A stretch of 64,000 bases of DNA. Source: Lucinisca nassula. Taxonomy: Eukaryota; Mollusca; Bivalvia; Lucinida; Lucinidae. Position 1 is the stretch's first letter, and every line of letters begins with the position of its first letter. The stretch is taken from contig OY757011.1 of assembly GCA_963580285.1 (NCBI GenBank), forward strand, positions 95,959,650 to 96,023,649. The letters are read 5' to 3'. Position numbers and translations under genes: made by a program. This document shows positions 52,204 through 62,848 of this stretch, piece after piece. Under the pieces are notes generated by a model. It made no database searches. It had not been told where the DNA came from and worked only from the letters and a program-made list of their open reading frames with translations.

Positions 52204-52794
52204 ATCAGGAATCGATACAATTAACTTACTCCACCCACCAAAGACACCAAAGGGAAAGAAACACAAACATGAAGCGACCAGACCATAATGGAAACCTAAA
52301 CAAAGGATGGCCATAAGGACAGTTACTTTCCCACAAAATGGCCAAATGGCCATCCAAAATAAAAAAGACACAAGGGATTCACACAGTAAGTAGTAACAAA
52401 CAACAACATTAATAAACCGCCACAGAAGAACCGCCTTGGAACGGTCAGTAGAAAGAATTCCACTGGGGGTGGGGGTGGGTGGGGGGGCTTAAATCGATTT
52501 TACGTGGCCACAATCCTCGCCCTTACTTCCGTTGCGATTTAGACATATAATTTGTTCAGTCCACATAAAGGCCTCCTAACTCAACAGTGCAACATCTCCG
52601 TGAAAACAAATAATCAAATAACCACAGAGGTGAGAAACAGTGAGGTCTCGACAGCAAGAAACCACTGAAATGCTGGAGCAAAAAAAAAACCAACAGTTAG
52701 ACTCCGATGGGCCCAACCAGAGACAGAGCATCAGGCACCAACCAACATTACCAAGAATTAGATCTCTCTAAAGCTCTCTCAATTAACATACATG

Positions 52795-53100
52795 TATTGT
52801 TTATTTGTATTGGCGTTAAACAGCCCCAGTCAACACTATTAGCTCATTTATGAGCCTGTCAGTTTACCTATCCACACTTTTCCTGGGCAGGCTCAAAGGT
52901 AAGCAGTTAACCAGTACAGTGCACATTTATTCGCCAGAAACTGACAACTGCCCCTCTTGAATCAGCGGAAGGGAGAGTATGACGGTACAGAAGATTCCAT
53001 GATCAGTCTCCACGAAAGAAGGTTGCTGACCCTGGCAGGTATCGAACCCATGTCCTGATCACCAGTCAGATGCACATCCGACTGAGCTACCGAGGCCGGC
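52795..53100 (-). repeat. SINE family C, full length with tRNA-like head
   Basis: From 53100 downward: GCCGGCCTCGGTAGCTCAGT (A box), CATGGGTTCGATACCTGCC (B box), then the family body, ending TTAACGCCAATACAAATAAAC. The head has the look of a tRNA with a TAGCTCAGTCGG D-arm. It identifies the origin of the truncated copies. Confidence 0.75.
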
Positions 53101-53152
53101 AACATACATGTTTTGAGAAATGGTTTAAGTTTTAGAACTCATATTGTACATA

Positions 53153-53476
53153 CCATATTCGCCCTAATTACCACACATGCTCCTATAAGCGCACACCAAA
53201 GCTATTTTTGAAAAGGAAATGCATAAGCCCACACTTTACAGTAATCTCCCCTTGAAGGTCTCGTAGTAAATCTATAAAAACTTACCATTATTTCTTCCAA
53301 CAGTGAAGGCAATGCTTAAGTATCTTTTTCCGTTCCATTAAATATCAGTATGCATTATCTTGGAAGCTGTTGTTTTCGTATCAAGTGTGCGCTAATAAGG
53401 TAGATTTTTCCCCATGATTTTATGACACGATTTTGAAAAAACTAAGCGCACGGTGCGGTAATTAGGGCGAATACGG
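53153..53476. mobile_element. MITE with 20 bp ends and TA duplication
   Basis: CCATATTCGCCCTAATTACC and the inverted GGTAATTAGGGCGAATACGG are flanked by TA at 53151-53152 and 53477-53478. TA targets are typical of the Tc1/mariner group. 324 bp, no coding part. Inner AAGCGCACACC and TAAGCGCACGG extend the pairing loosely. Confidence 0.85.
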
Positions 53477-53478
53477 TA

Positions 53479-53905
53479 TTTACTATAAAACAATGCTTTC
53501 TTATTTGGGAAATTTCTTTCTCAGCTTGGGAATCAATACCTACTTTTTCAATTTTGGCATAAGGAATGGGTCCTTTTTGGAGACAATGATATATAAGCAG
53601 AAAAATCCCTGTTAACAGTACAAAAACTTTTTCCAGTATGAACAAGGGCAGTTCTGTTAAAATGGATGGACTCTGCCCATTAACAATCCCAAACAACTCA
53701 TCCCCAATACAATGTGTATACAAAATTTGAAGAAATTACATGAATAAATAATCAAGTTATCAATCGGAATTGGTGCAGATGGAAGGACAGACAACAGGGA
53801 GTATAACATAATACCCCGGCCACTACTATAATACTCCATATTCCCTTTTATATTGTGTACATATTTAATTAACTGTAGATGATAAGCACTGTTAATTTAA
53901 TGACT
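53479..53905. other. No recognised feature
   Basis: The 93-codon minus frame at 53442-53723 overlaps the MITE end and has two hydrophobic stretches but no family resemblance. Confidence 0.35.
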
Positions 53906-54256
53906 TTATCATTTGACGTCGCGTCCGAGAGTGTAATAACGCCATGTGAAAAATTTGATTATCCACTAGTGGATTAAATATGCAAATTATTTAGATATAC
54001 CCAATAACGTTACATGTATGATGTCCTTAACGACATTGCACTTACTAATGGCGGAATATGGACACTTGTTAAACCATCGTCAATAAAATGCATTTTAAAT
54101 GTCATTGACAAATAGAATCTTGCATTCTTGCTCATGAATTATTGAATTTATTAAACGCGTCGAAGAAAAGGGATGAAAAAGCCTCGCATTTTATCCCTTT
54201 TCCTCAACTCGTTTAATAAATTCAACAATACATAAACACTCATGTAAGATCCTCTA
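53906..54256 (+). mobile_element. TCATATGA-family MITE, complete
   Basis: TTATCATTTGACGTCGCGTC, TGTAATAACGCCATG, GTGGATTAAATATGCAAAT, GATGTCCTTAACGACATTG, AATGTCATTGACAAATAGA and TTATTAAACGCGTCGAAG, with the mirrored arm to CATGTAAGATCCTCTA. The hairpin loop is shorter than in 17841-18310. Confidence 0.75.
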
Positions 54257-55204
54257 TTTAAATATGGTACCCTAAATGAACAAAGAATACTGTAAAATTT
54301 TACAAAATTTTACAAAATCTTATTATTTGTTTTTCAGATGTCATACAGAGGAAATTCCCTTATATCACACCAATGATGATCTGGGTTAAAGCTACATGGA
54401 ATATTGTGAAACACTCGAGGAGAGCAGGAATCTGGCAGAGGGACAGCGAAAAACTACATACTCAGTGCATTTACAGAAAACACCTATAGTGATGTTCAAA
54501 TTTAATGAATCCATTGACCCACGCGAATTCAGTGATGTTGATATAAACAATGGTTGTCTATAATATGATTGGAGAGTGGGGATGTTATATGGCGCCAACA
54601 ACACCATTTGCTTTTAGTAGGAAGACTGCGTGTTTCTTCTTTCATTTTAGCCATTAAACATGATTTTTGGTCATATGACTGACGGATGGGAAATATACAT
54701 ATTAAATATAAGTAATAAGAATAATTTATTTAACCGTCATCAAATTAGGAACGGTCATGAGGAAAGTTTAAGTGAGATAGCCAGCAAAAAGCTCTGACGT
54801 AGATTGCAAACATACAAGTGTGTGTGGCTAGCTGTCAATCAGAATTTGCTGAAAATGAGGTTTAAACTGCAGAACTTACATTGTAAATAAAACTAAAATG
54901 GAATTGGTTAATTTGTGTAATTTTGATTTGATATGAATCAAATTTGGGTATAATTTCAGCCAAAACTTGAAGGGCTAATAAAAGTCTTTTGAATTTGGTT
55001 ATGAATAAGTTCAGTACATTGATATGGAGCTCTATGCTCTTGATCATTCTTTCAAAACATTGTGATTAACTAATTACTCAGTCTGGCCACGATGTGCTTG
55101 AAAGCTATATATTCAAAATATTTATTGGTTTGGCAACATTGTTTTCTCCCAATGATATTATACTTAGTTGTGTCTCTGTGGATCCTGCGAAAAAGACCAC
55201 TGAG
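54257..55204. other. No recognised feature
   Basis: Unique-looking AT-rich sequence without a recognised repeat. A TTTTTCAG at about 54332 looks like a splice acceptor but no adjacent conserved exon can be supported. Confidence 0.35.
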
Positions 55205-55625
55205 TTCATGGACAATGTCCATTGTGTCCACGGACAATGTCCACTGAATCCACGGACGATGTCCACTGAGTCTATTGACATTGTCCACGGACAATGTCCA
55301 CTGAGTCCACGGACAATGTCCACTGAATCCACGGATAATGTCCATTGAGTCCATGGACATTGTCCAAAGACATCATCCATGGACTCAGTGGACATTGTCC
55401 AGTCCAGTCAGCCTGGACTTTGTCCCTGGACTCAGCGGACATTGTCCACTGACTCTGTGGACATCGTCCATGGACTCAGTGGACATTGTCCATGGATTCA
55501 GTTGACTTTGTCCAGTCCAGTCATCCTGGACATTGTCCATGGGCTCAGTGGACAATGTCCATGGACTTAGTTCCAATACTCCAGCCGGACATTGTCCACT
55601 GAGTCCATGGACTTTCTACAGACGG
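55205..55625. repeat. Cluster of GGACAATGTCC and GAGTCCATGGAC words
   Basis: GGACAATGTCC or GGACATTGTCC occurs about 17 times in 420 bp, with ACTGAGTCC, ACTGAATCC and CCATGGAC linking them. All these words are nearly self-complementary. Frames on both strands give repeats of WTLSVDS-like text and are not genes. Confidence 0.8.
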
Positions 55626-56204
55626 TGGGGTACCTGTTTTTTTTTTTCCAAGAGAGGATAAGAGAGACCCTATTTTAGAAATTTACTGCACCTTCGAGGA
55701 ATTTGAACAGGTACTTTTGTTATTGCCTCAGACTATTTAGAATAGAATTTACTTTTTTTTTTAACTTCCAACATATAAAGTAAGCAGAAGGCGATGTCAC
55801 TGGTTTTCGGAAATGGACGTTGAGGAAATTGAACAAAAAAAAATCTGTATTGGAATAAGGTCATGCAGACCTACTTTATATTTAAGACATATATTTTGTT
55901 AAAAAGACGTTCTTAGAAAACCGATGCTTAGTTTTTGACTAATCTGAAGTATCCTTCCATTTCACATCACTTTTTTATCAGACCTAAACCAAAATATTTA
56001 GTGATACAAATTAGTACTTCAGATCTAGAGTAGGTAACCTTACGTTACTATTTTAAATTAAAATTGTTAGTCCACTGATTATACTCTAAAAATTGGGTTT
56101 ATTTGCTGAAACAGCTGGGTTTTTTTGTTGGGGGGTGGGGATAGGGGGTTGTGGCACCAAACAGCTGGCGATAGAATGGCAGACAGTTCAGACCCTGATC
56201 GGAC
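55626..56204. other. No recognised feature
   Basis: T-runs and A-runs. CAGTTCAGACCCTGATCGG near 56190 resembles one arm of the palindrome at 51958. Confidence 0.35.
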
Positions 56205-56990
56205 GAGTAACAGGCAGTAATGGCCATTAAAAATCAGTAATAATGTAATGCCCATTAATTATGTTAACAAACAAGAATAATGGCCATTACTTCCCTTTCT
56301 GATTTTAAATGGCCATTACTTTTCTGAAAAAAAAAAAACAATAATGGCCATTACTTTCCTCACCTTTTTAATGCCCATTAATGCTGATTTTTTAAATGGC
56401 CATTAGTTCCCGGCAAATTAATGCCCATTACTGTTTCCTTTTTCCTTTAGTTTTAATGGCCATTACTTTTCTGGAAAATTAATGGTGATGTAATTATGGC
56501 CATTAATTTTTTGGGTTTTGTCTGTGTTAATGGCCATTAATAATATTATTAATGGTCATTAATGCAACACAAAAATCAACATTAATGGCAATTAAAAAGG
56601 GCATTATTCCTGAATTTATGGCCATTAAAGATTAATGCCCATCAAAAATCCTTTAATTATGGTTCTATTCATGGCCAAATATTTAATGGCCATGAAAAAT
56701 CATTGAATTGGTGGGCATTAAATATGTTAAAAAATAACTTTAATGGGGTAAATTAATGGCCATTATTTTAGTTACTTGCCACTATTTAACAACATTTTAA
56801 TGCCCATTAATATCTTTAAAGTAATGGTATTTTAATGGTGTGTTTTTAATGGTATTTTAACATTTTTATCTATTTTCACTACCAATTCCCATTAAAAAAG
56901 GCCATTAATAGAACCATAATTAATGGATTTTTAATGGCTTATTTTAATGGTGCTATTAATGGGAAATTAATGGGTATTTTTGCAGTAGTG
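56205..56990. repeat. Cluster of TTAATGGCCATTAA words, second locus
   Basis: More than 35 copies of the word or its halves, including GCCCATTAAT variants, over 785 bp. The right edge CCATTAAT...GGGTATTTTTGCAGTAGTG is the inverse of the left edge at 27845. Confidence 0.8.
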
Positions 56991-57009
56991 GTTGCTGCAC
57001 TGATGAGTG

Positions 57010-57745
57010 AGGAAACGTAAAAAGAAAAACGACCAGGAACTGATGCAGTCAGATCCAAAATTCTTTTCACACTATTACTAGGGAAAGAAGTTGAAACATG
57101 GAGTGACGACAGTAAACAAAACGAACCAGTCAGCAGCTCTTTACCAAACATGTGGTGACTCAGAATATCCACACCTGACTAAAAAGGAGCAATATACATA
57201 ATGGAGGAAAGAATCAGAATCACCAACATGACAAAACACATTAAACTGGAAGAATAAACGTCACTAAAAATTAACAACCAAACAAAACCGGGAATAATCG
57301 GAATAATCTACGTAACAAAATACATGTATATGATTAGGGAAAGTATCAGAACCACCAACACAAAACATGAAGGAACCACAGCAAAAGCATTGACTTGGAA
57401 CGGTCAGTAAAAATACTGGTGGCTTTAAGTTAACTTTACGGGATCCCAACCCTCACCTACACTTTCACTGTGGTTCTAACAAGTATTACTTGGTCCACGT
57501 GAAGGTTTTCTAACTCATCAGTGAATCAACTCGGTAAACAAAGAAATCACAATTAAAGCCAAGTTGACACAAGGATGAGGACTTGACAGTAAAACGCGCT
57601 GAGCTATCCCGTGCTGAACACAACGCCACAGGAACACTGGAGCAAAAAAGAAAACCAGCAGTTGAACCCCGTTGGACCAAGCAACAGACAATAAAGTTCC
57701 AGCTCATACCAACTAATAAATAGCGTTAAGTCACAGCCATCATGG
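57010..57745 (-). repeat. Divergent PLE-type 3' UTR
   Basis: TTGGAACGGTCAGTAAAAAT, GTCCACGTGAAGGTTTTCT, AACTCATCAGTGAATC and AAGAAAACCAGCAGTTGAAC parallel the UTR blocks in the right order, at lower similarity. The part 57030-57260 is shared with 61740-61990, defining a second subfamily. Confidence 0.6.
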
Positions 57746-57749
57746 ATTC

Positions 57750-57890
57750 TTAAAATAGAGGTGGAGGCAATGATCATGAATCGATACAATTAACCCACAG
57801 CTCCCATCAGATACACCCCGATTCACCGGCGTGCAATTAAAGAGGAAAGTATAATGTCTGACCGTGATTTGGTCAAACCGTCATGCTGAC
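57750..57890 (-). repeat. PLE fragment: UTR end joined to the C-terminal coding end
   Basis: GGAGGCAATGATCATGAATC to CATCAGATACACC, then CCGGCGTGCAATTAAAGAGG and GACCGTGATTTGGTCAAACC, which match the last coding stretch. The UTR between them is deleted. Confidence 0.65.
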
Positions 57891-57895
57891 TGAAC

Positions 57896-59616
57896 AAACT
57901 AGAGCTGTCAGTGAAACTGACTTGAGCCCGGCAGTGCCATCAGAGGAGTTGGATTTTTTTCAAAGGGCCATTACTCTTGGAGCATTGTATCTAGAGTTAC
58001 ATAATTTGCCATGTAATTGTGTACTGGTATTGTGATCGTATATCTAAAGTTTGAAGTTGATGCATTTGACGGTTTGAAAGTTATGAATAAAAACGAAAGG
58101 GTATTACTATATGGCAACTGTCAATAACTTTAGCTTCATTTTCATTGGATTTCTATATTAGTTTTGGAATTAAGATGAAAAACATTAGACGAAAAAAAGC
58201 TGATTTTTTTGTATTTTGAAAGGCAATAACTCTCAGAGTATTATAACTCGAGTTAAGTAACTTGCCATGAAATTGTTTTATGTTGTTGTGAGCTTACGTT
58301 AAAAGGTTGAACATGGTGCGTTTGAAGGTTTGTAATTTATAAAGAAAATAACATGAAAAATGTTGATGGACAGACGGTCAAATGGACAGATGGACAGACA
58401 GATGGACGGACCGATGGACGGACGCAGGGACGGACGGACAGACAGGGCATTACTATAGGGCACTGTCAATAACTATAGGAAGTTTCATTTGAATATCTAT
58501 TGCGGTTTTAAAATAAATATGTAAAAAAGACGAAAAAAGCCGAGTGCCCCCCCAGTGGAAATCTTTCCAATGACCGTTCCAAGGCGGTTCTTCTGTGGCG
58601 ATTTATTTATGTTGTTGTTTGTTACTAACTGTGTGTATCACTTGTGTTTTTTATTTTTGGATGGTCATATGGCCATTTTGTGGGAAAGTAACTGTCCTTA
58701 TGGCCTTCCTTTGTTTAGGTTTCCATAATGGTCTGGTCGCTTAATGTTTGTATTTCTTTCCCTTTGGTGTCTTTGATGGGTGAAGTAAGTTAATTGTATC
58801 GATTCCTGATCTTTGTTTTACTTCTTCTTCATGCGGGCTGAACAAAATATTAGTCTTAATCGCGACGGAAGTAAGGGCGAGGATTGTGGCCACGTAAAAT
58901 CGATTTCAGCCCCCCAGTTGAAATCTTTCCACGGACCGTTCCAAGGCGGTTCTTCTGTGGCGATTTATTTATGTTGTTGTTTGTTACTTACTGTGTGTAT
59001 CACTTATGTCTTTTAATTTTGGATGGCCATATGGCCATTTTGTGGGAAAGTAACTGTCCTTATGGCCTTCCTTTGTTTAGGTTTCCATTATGGTTTGGTC
59101 GCTTAATGTTTGTATTTCTTTCCCTTTGGTGTCTTTGATGGGTGGAGTAAGTTAATTGTATCGATTCCTGATCTTTGTTTTACTTCTACTTTTTCTAAGT
59201 TTTTCAAAGGACCATAACTTCGAGAGTATTAATGCTCAGTTACGCAACTTGCCATAAAGATGTGTTATGATAATGAGACCATATATTTTAAGTTGGAAGT
59301 TGATAGGTTTGACAGTTTGTAAATTATTAAGAAAAACATGAAAAATGTGGACATTTTTAACTTTTTCAAAGGGCCATGACTCTGAGACTATTGTAGCTAG
59401 AGTAGCGTAACTTACGATGAAATTGTGTTATGATATCGTGACCTTATATTTAAAGTTTGAAGTTTATGCGTCTGACGGTTTTTAAGTTATAAAGAAAAAA
59501 GATAAAAATGTGGACGGACGGACAGATGGACGAACGGACAGACGCACGGACAGACGCACGGACAGACGGACAGACATGGCGATTACTATAGGGCACCCGC
59601 AAACTTGCGGGGCCCT
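57896..59616 (+). mobile_element. HINE-like element split by PLE UTR pieces
   Basis: 5' end ACTAGAGCTGTCAGTGAAAC with stem GTCAGT/ACTGAC. Core units have CAAAGGGCCATTACTC, AAGTTTGAAGTTGATGC and GACGGTTTGAAAGTTATG. An inner GGACGGACGGACAG plus GGCATTACTATAGGGCACTG at 58380-58470 marks an earlier end. The final microsatellite is 59515-59575, followed by ATTACTATAGGGCACCCGC with the stem CCCGC-AAACTT-GCGGG. The PLE pieces lie at 58540-59195. Confidence 0.65.
58540..59195 (+). repeat. Two tandem PLE 3' UTR fragments
   Basis: First piece 58540-58835 (CCCCCCAGTGGAAATCTTTCC to TTTACTTCTTCTTC). The second, 58836-59195, starts at TGCGGGCTGAACAAAATATT and repeats the same blocks to TTTACTTCTACTTTTTC. 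Head-to-tail truncated copies are usual for PLEs. Confidence 0.8.
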
Positions 59617-59626
59617 AATTTTGTTA

Positions 59627-59835
59627 CAGGTCGACCGTGTTGCTCGGTAGCTCAGTCGGTAGTGTGTTCGCCCGGTCGAGTCATGTTCTTTTTCCAGCTC
59701 TGTGACATTTGGTGGCCAGTGTGGGTTCAGCACCGCGTCTGAGGGCATGAAAGAGTATGAAAAATAAGTGTCGCAGCCGGACTGGAAGGACTTAGATATT
59801 CGGGACTAATCTCATTAGGCACAGGTCGACCGTGT
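59627..59835 (+). repeat. tRNA-like SINE copy with internal deletion
   Basis: GTTGCTCGGTAGCTCAGTCGG, then directly CCGGTCGAGTCATGTTC: the anticodon arm and most of the T arm are gone. The body continues to the next copy at 59836, with the same leader GGTCGACCGTGT. Confidence 0.65.
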
Positions 59836-59907
59836 GGCTCGGTAGCTCAGTTGGTAGAGTGTACGCGTTGTATGCAAGAACACCTGGGTTCGATTCCCGG
59901 TTGAGTC
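59836..59907 (+). tRNA. tRNA-Thr(UGU)-like sequence, probably a SINE head or pseudogene
   Basis: 72 nt with all arms: acceptor GGCTCGG/TTGAGTC (7 pairs, several G.U), D-arm GCTC/GAGT, T-arm CTGGG/CCCGG with TTCGATT, and loop GTTGTAT giving anticodon TGT. The anticodon stem TACGC/GCAAG has two mismatches. The upstream leader and downstream ATGTTCTTTTTC are shared with the copy at 59627, so it is a repeat unit, not a single-copy tRNA gene. Confidence 0.5.
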
Positions 59908-59935
59908 ATGTTCTTTTTCAACCCCTGTGCCATTA

Positions 59936-60230
59936 TTTGTCTAAATCGCGACGGAAGTAAGGGCAAAGATTGCGGCCTCGGAAAATCGTTTTAAGCCCCA
60001 CAGAGAAATACTTTTCTCTGATCGTTCCAACGTGATCCTTCTGTCGCGGTTTATTTTTGTTATAGTTTGTCTTTGAGTTTTGTGTACTGTCCTTTTTGCT
60101 TTCCGCTATTGGCGTTTCCATTATGTTCTAGTTATTTCATGTTTGAGTTTCTTTCCCTTTGGTGTCTTTGATGGGAGCCGTTGGTTAAATGTATCGATTC
60201 CTGATCATTGGCTTCACTTCTATTTAGAGG
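59936..60230 (+). repeat. PLE 3' UTR fragment, internally deleted
   Basis: TTGTCTAAATCGCGACGGAAG to CACTTCTATTTA. The stretch before CTGTCCTTTTTGC is shortened. Confidence 0.75.
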
Positions 60231-60599
60231 GGTGCTAATTACACGGACTGGTTCACGTGTTTGTAATTTTCCCCTTAAACCTTTCTAACAAGTATGCACA
60301 ATCTATGTTATGAGCTTTATATGAAACATACAAACATGTTTGATCTGAAAAAGCTCATAGCGTTAATTGTCGCATAGGGACTTATGGTCATCTAATCTGG
60401 ATCAACATTATTTGCAGAGGTTGGGAATATTGTTTTTCAGCTGGATAATGGTTAATAGTATACATATCTTAACAGCTGGTTTTAGCCGTCTTAACTGCTG
60501 TTTTTAGCAATTACATATTACTTAAACCAGTCTATACGGAAAAAAATCCGAAACGGGGCGGAGAGTAGAATCATTATCCAAATAAACGAGATTCTTGCA
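60231..60599. other. No gene; scrap of the palindromic MITE
   Basis: CCTTTCTAACAAGTATGCAC and AATCTATGTTATGAGC near 60280-60315 match one arm. Otherwise nothing. Confidence 0.4.
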
Positions 60600-60770
60600 A
60601 ATAGCTCGGGCGCAGATCAGAAGCCACAGAACGCGCTTCACTGATTTCGCAACCTGACTGTGGTTCGAGCCTCGCTCCGGTCACATGTGAGACACCAAGT
60701 TCTGCACCGGAAGGTCACGTGTCTTTTTCGCCGCGTATCCCGCTTTGCGCACGCCTCTGTATAACGATCG
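60600..60770 (+). repeat. tRNA-derived SINE, family D, second copy
   Basis: CTGTGGTTCGAGCCTCGC (B box), TCACATGTGAGACACCAAG and TTCTGCACCGGAAGGTCAC match 43155-43330. Confidence 0.6.
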
Positions 60771-61739
60771 GCTCGAAATAAGTGACATTATCTTAAAAGG
60801 ACCTTACAAATAGTATATAAATACATAATGGCAAATTGTGAAATTGAATCCATTCAGAACAAAATCGGTTACTGGCAAATAGAAAAACAATGTGCTTGTG
60901 TAATATGCAACTTTCCATTTATAGGTCTAAGAAATTTTGTGCTTCAAACACCCTACGCGGATGCCGACGTGCCGATGTTTGAAAGCCAATACCAAAAAAA
61001 GCAAAGAAGATCCGCGTCAAATACAAATAGCTACCTCTTATCTTTGTGTATGTGCTGGGGCGGGGTTGTGGGGCATAAATATTACTCTATGTTTTATTAA
61101 GACTGTTCTAAGCTGGTAATGTACGTTTGAAGACTTATGTAATGTACGTTGCCAGACTGTTGTTGGTATACAGCGCCCTTTGTCTCAGCTTTGCTGGAAC
61201 CTGTTACACTTATGACGGAAGCGTAATAGGTATACATGCATTTGAAACAATAAATCTTCAATAATGAGTTGTTAGTAAAAATGATAAAGAGCACGCTCCC
61301 AACTGTCATGTTCATATAAATTATGCCTTGGATTAAGACCTCTAGACGCTAGACCAATTAATCAGCTTTATTATATTTATTCGTGGGTTATATTTATTCT
61401 TGGGTCAATAACATGTAATTACTCCGGATATGTTTGTCCAGAAGACCTACAGTAATTAAGGTTTCGCTCAATAATATGTTTGTGTGCAGTCATAAACTAT
61501 GATGTTTCATTCTTACTCTGAGCCTGCGTATTGAACAATGAATGCGAGGTGGAAGGGGAAAGTAGTAAAATGAATTTAGATGTCGACAATGCTTGGTCTG
61601 ATGATATCAAACGTGGACCTATGTTGAAAGAGTTGGTGATAGCATATAAAAGACCATTTGTTTAAAGACAATAAACGGTTCATTACATGAAGCTGGCACA
61701 GTGTCGAAGGATAACTATAGTTAAAAACTAAATAAGCAA
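60771..61739. other. No recognised feature
   Basis: Overlapping short frames (for example 60828-61100) lack motifs, a splice context or repeat similarity. Confidence 0.4.
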
Positions 61740-61990
61740 AATCAATAAGAATGAAAAGGGTACCGACCAGAAACAGATACAACCAGATCCCTAATCCCCA
61801 CAATATCACAAGGAGCTCGAAACATGTAGTTACGACGGTAAACGAAATAGACAGCTGGTAAACCGAGTCAGCAGATCTGGTGGTGACTAAGATAATCCAA
61901 AAGTGTCTACAAAGGACATAATGGGGAAATAATCAGAATCACCAACACAACAAACGTTAAACAGGACAATATACAGCGAAATCACCGAAA
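61740..61990 (-). repeat. Divergent PLE-type UTR, second subfamily
   Basis: AGATACAACCAGATCCC, ACGACGGTAAACGAAATAG, GTCAGCAGATCTGG and AATCAGAATCACCAACAC align with 57030-57260. Confidence 0.55.
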
Positions 61991-61994
61991 TTAC

Positions 61995-62371
61995 ATCTCA
62001 AAATAGAAGTGGAGGAAATGATCAGGAATCGATACAATCAACCCACATCTCCCATTAGAGGTACCAAAGGGAAAGAAACACAAACATGAAACAGCAGACC
62101 CTAATGGAAACATCAATAGCGGAAAGCCAAAAGGACGGTTACTTTCCCACAAAATGGCCAATAGGCTATCCAAAATAAAATAATATTAGCGAGACAAACA
62201 CAAAGAGACAAACCATAACAAAAATAAACCGCGACAGAAGAACTGCCTTTGAACGGTCAGCGGAAACCAATTCCACTGGGGGGCTTAAATCGATTTTACG
62301 TGGCCACAATCCTCGCCCTTACTTCCGTCGCGATTTAGACAAATAATTTGTTCAGTCCGCATGAAGGCCTC
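61995..62371 (-). repeat. PLE 3' UTR fragment, minus strand
   Basis: GGAGGAAATGATCAGGAATCG through AAAGGACGGTTACTTTCCC to TTGTTCAGTCCGCATGAAGG. The UTR C-run is short here (seven G at 62277-62283). Confidence 0.8.
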
Positions 62372-62436
62372 CTAAGCCCTACCGCGCAATGAAAACAATA
62401 AAGCTTGTATGCATGGACGGCCGACTCGCACCACTA
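62372..62436 (-). repeat. SINE family C scrap between PLE pieces
   Basis: AAGCCCTACCGCGCAATGAAA and GCATGGACGGCCGACTCGC match the middle of family C as at 27040-27100. Confidence 0.6.
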
Positions 62437-62848
62437 ATTCGATTTGCCAGAGTGTGTAGACATGTTACTGACTTTAACGACTAAACTTCTTAATCAGGGT
62501 TATCGGTACCATAAACTACGCAAAGCCTTTTCAAAATTTTATAGACGTCATTCTGATTTAATTTCAAAGTTCAGTATTGGACTTAAATCTCTTCTGCAAC
62601 AAAGTATATCAGAACCCGAATTTTATGGTGACTTAGTATATAAATTCAGAAAAATATATAACCGCAATGACTTCAGCACCCAATTTCGTAAAATCTTTCT
62701 TCGATATAAAAAGATTGGGTACAACATAAAGGTTATACGACAGACTGCATGCAGGGTAGTGAACCCAATCACGAATGACAACTTTGCTTCCCTCTTTAAT
62801 TGCACGACGGTGGGTCAGGCCTCAGATTCTATGACGGTTCCAGCGTAA
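62437..62848 (+). pseudogene. PLE reverse transcriptase C-terminal fragment
   Basis: The frame ending at 62848 encodes KLLNQGYRYHKLRKAFSKFY, FYGDLVYKFRKIYNRNDF and the family C-terminus. Catalytic blocks are absent. The 3' UTR follows directly. Confidence 0.85.

Larger units (their letters stand above)
51775..52770 (-). repeat. PLE 3' UTR split by a hAT-type MITE
   Basis: AGTAGAAGTAAAACAAAGAT up to ATCAGGAAT (51809), then the MITE, then ATCAGGAATCGATACAATT (52204) and the whole UTR in reverse to CAACATTACCAAGAATTAG. A GT/G-rich run at 52466-52488 replaces the UTR C-run. Confidence 0.8.

Noticed and set aside
53442..53723. 93-residue minus-strand frame
   Set aside because: It begins inside the end of a MITE and extends into unrecognised DNA. 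No motif.
54300..54430. Possible exon after TTTTTCAG
   Set aside because: One acceptor-like site without a conserved coding stretch or donor is not enough to call an exon.
55070..55580. Overlapping frames on both strands at 55.1-55.6 kb
   Set aside because: Translation of the GGACAATGTCC cluster only. Repeated residues in several frames, no domain.
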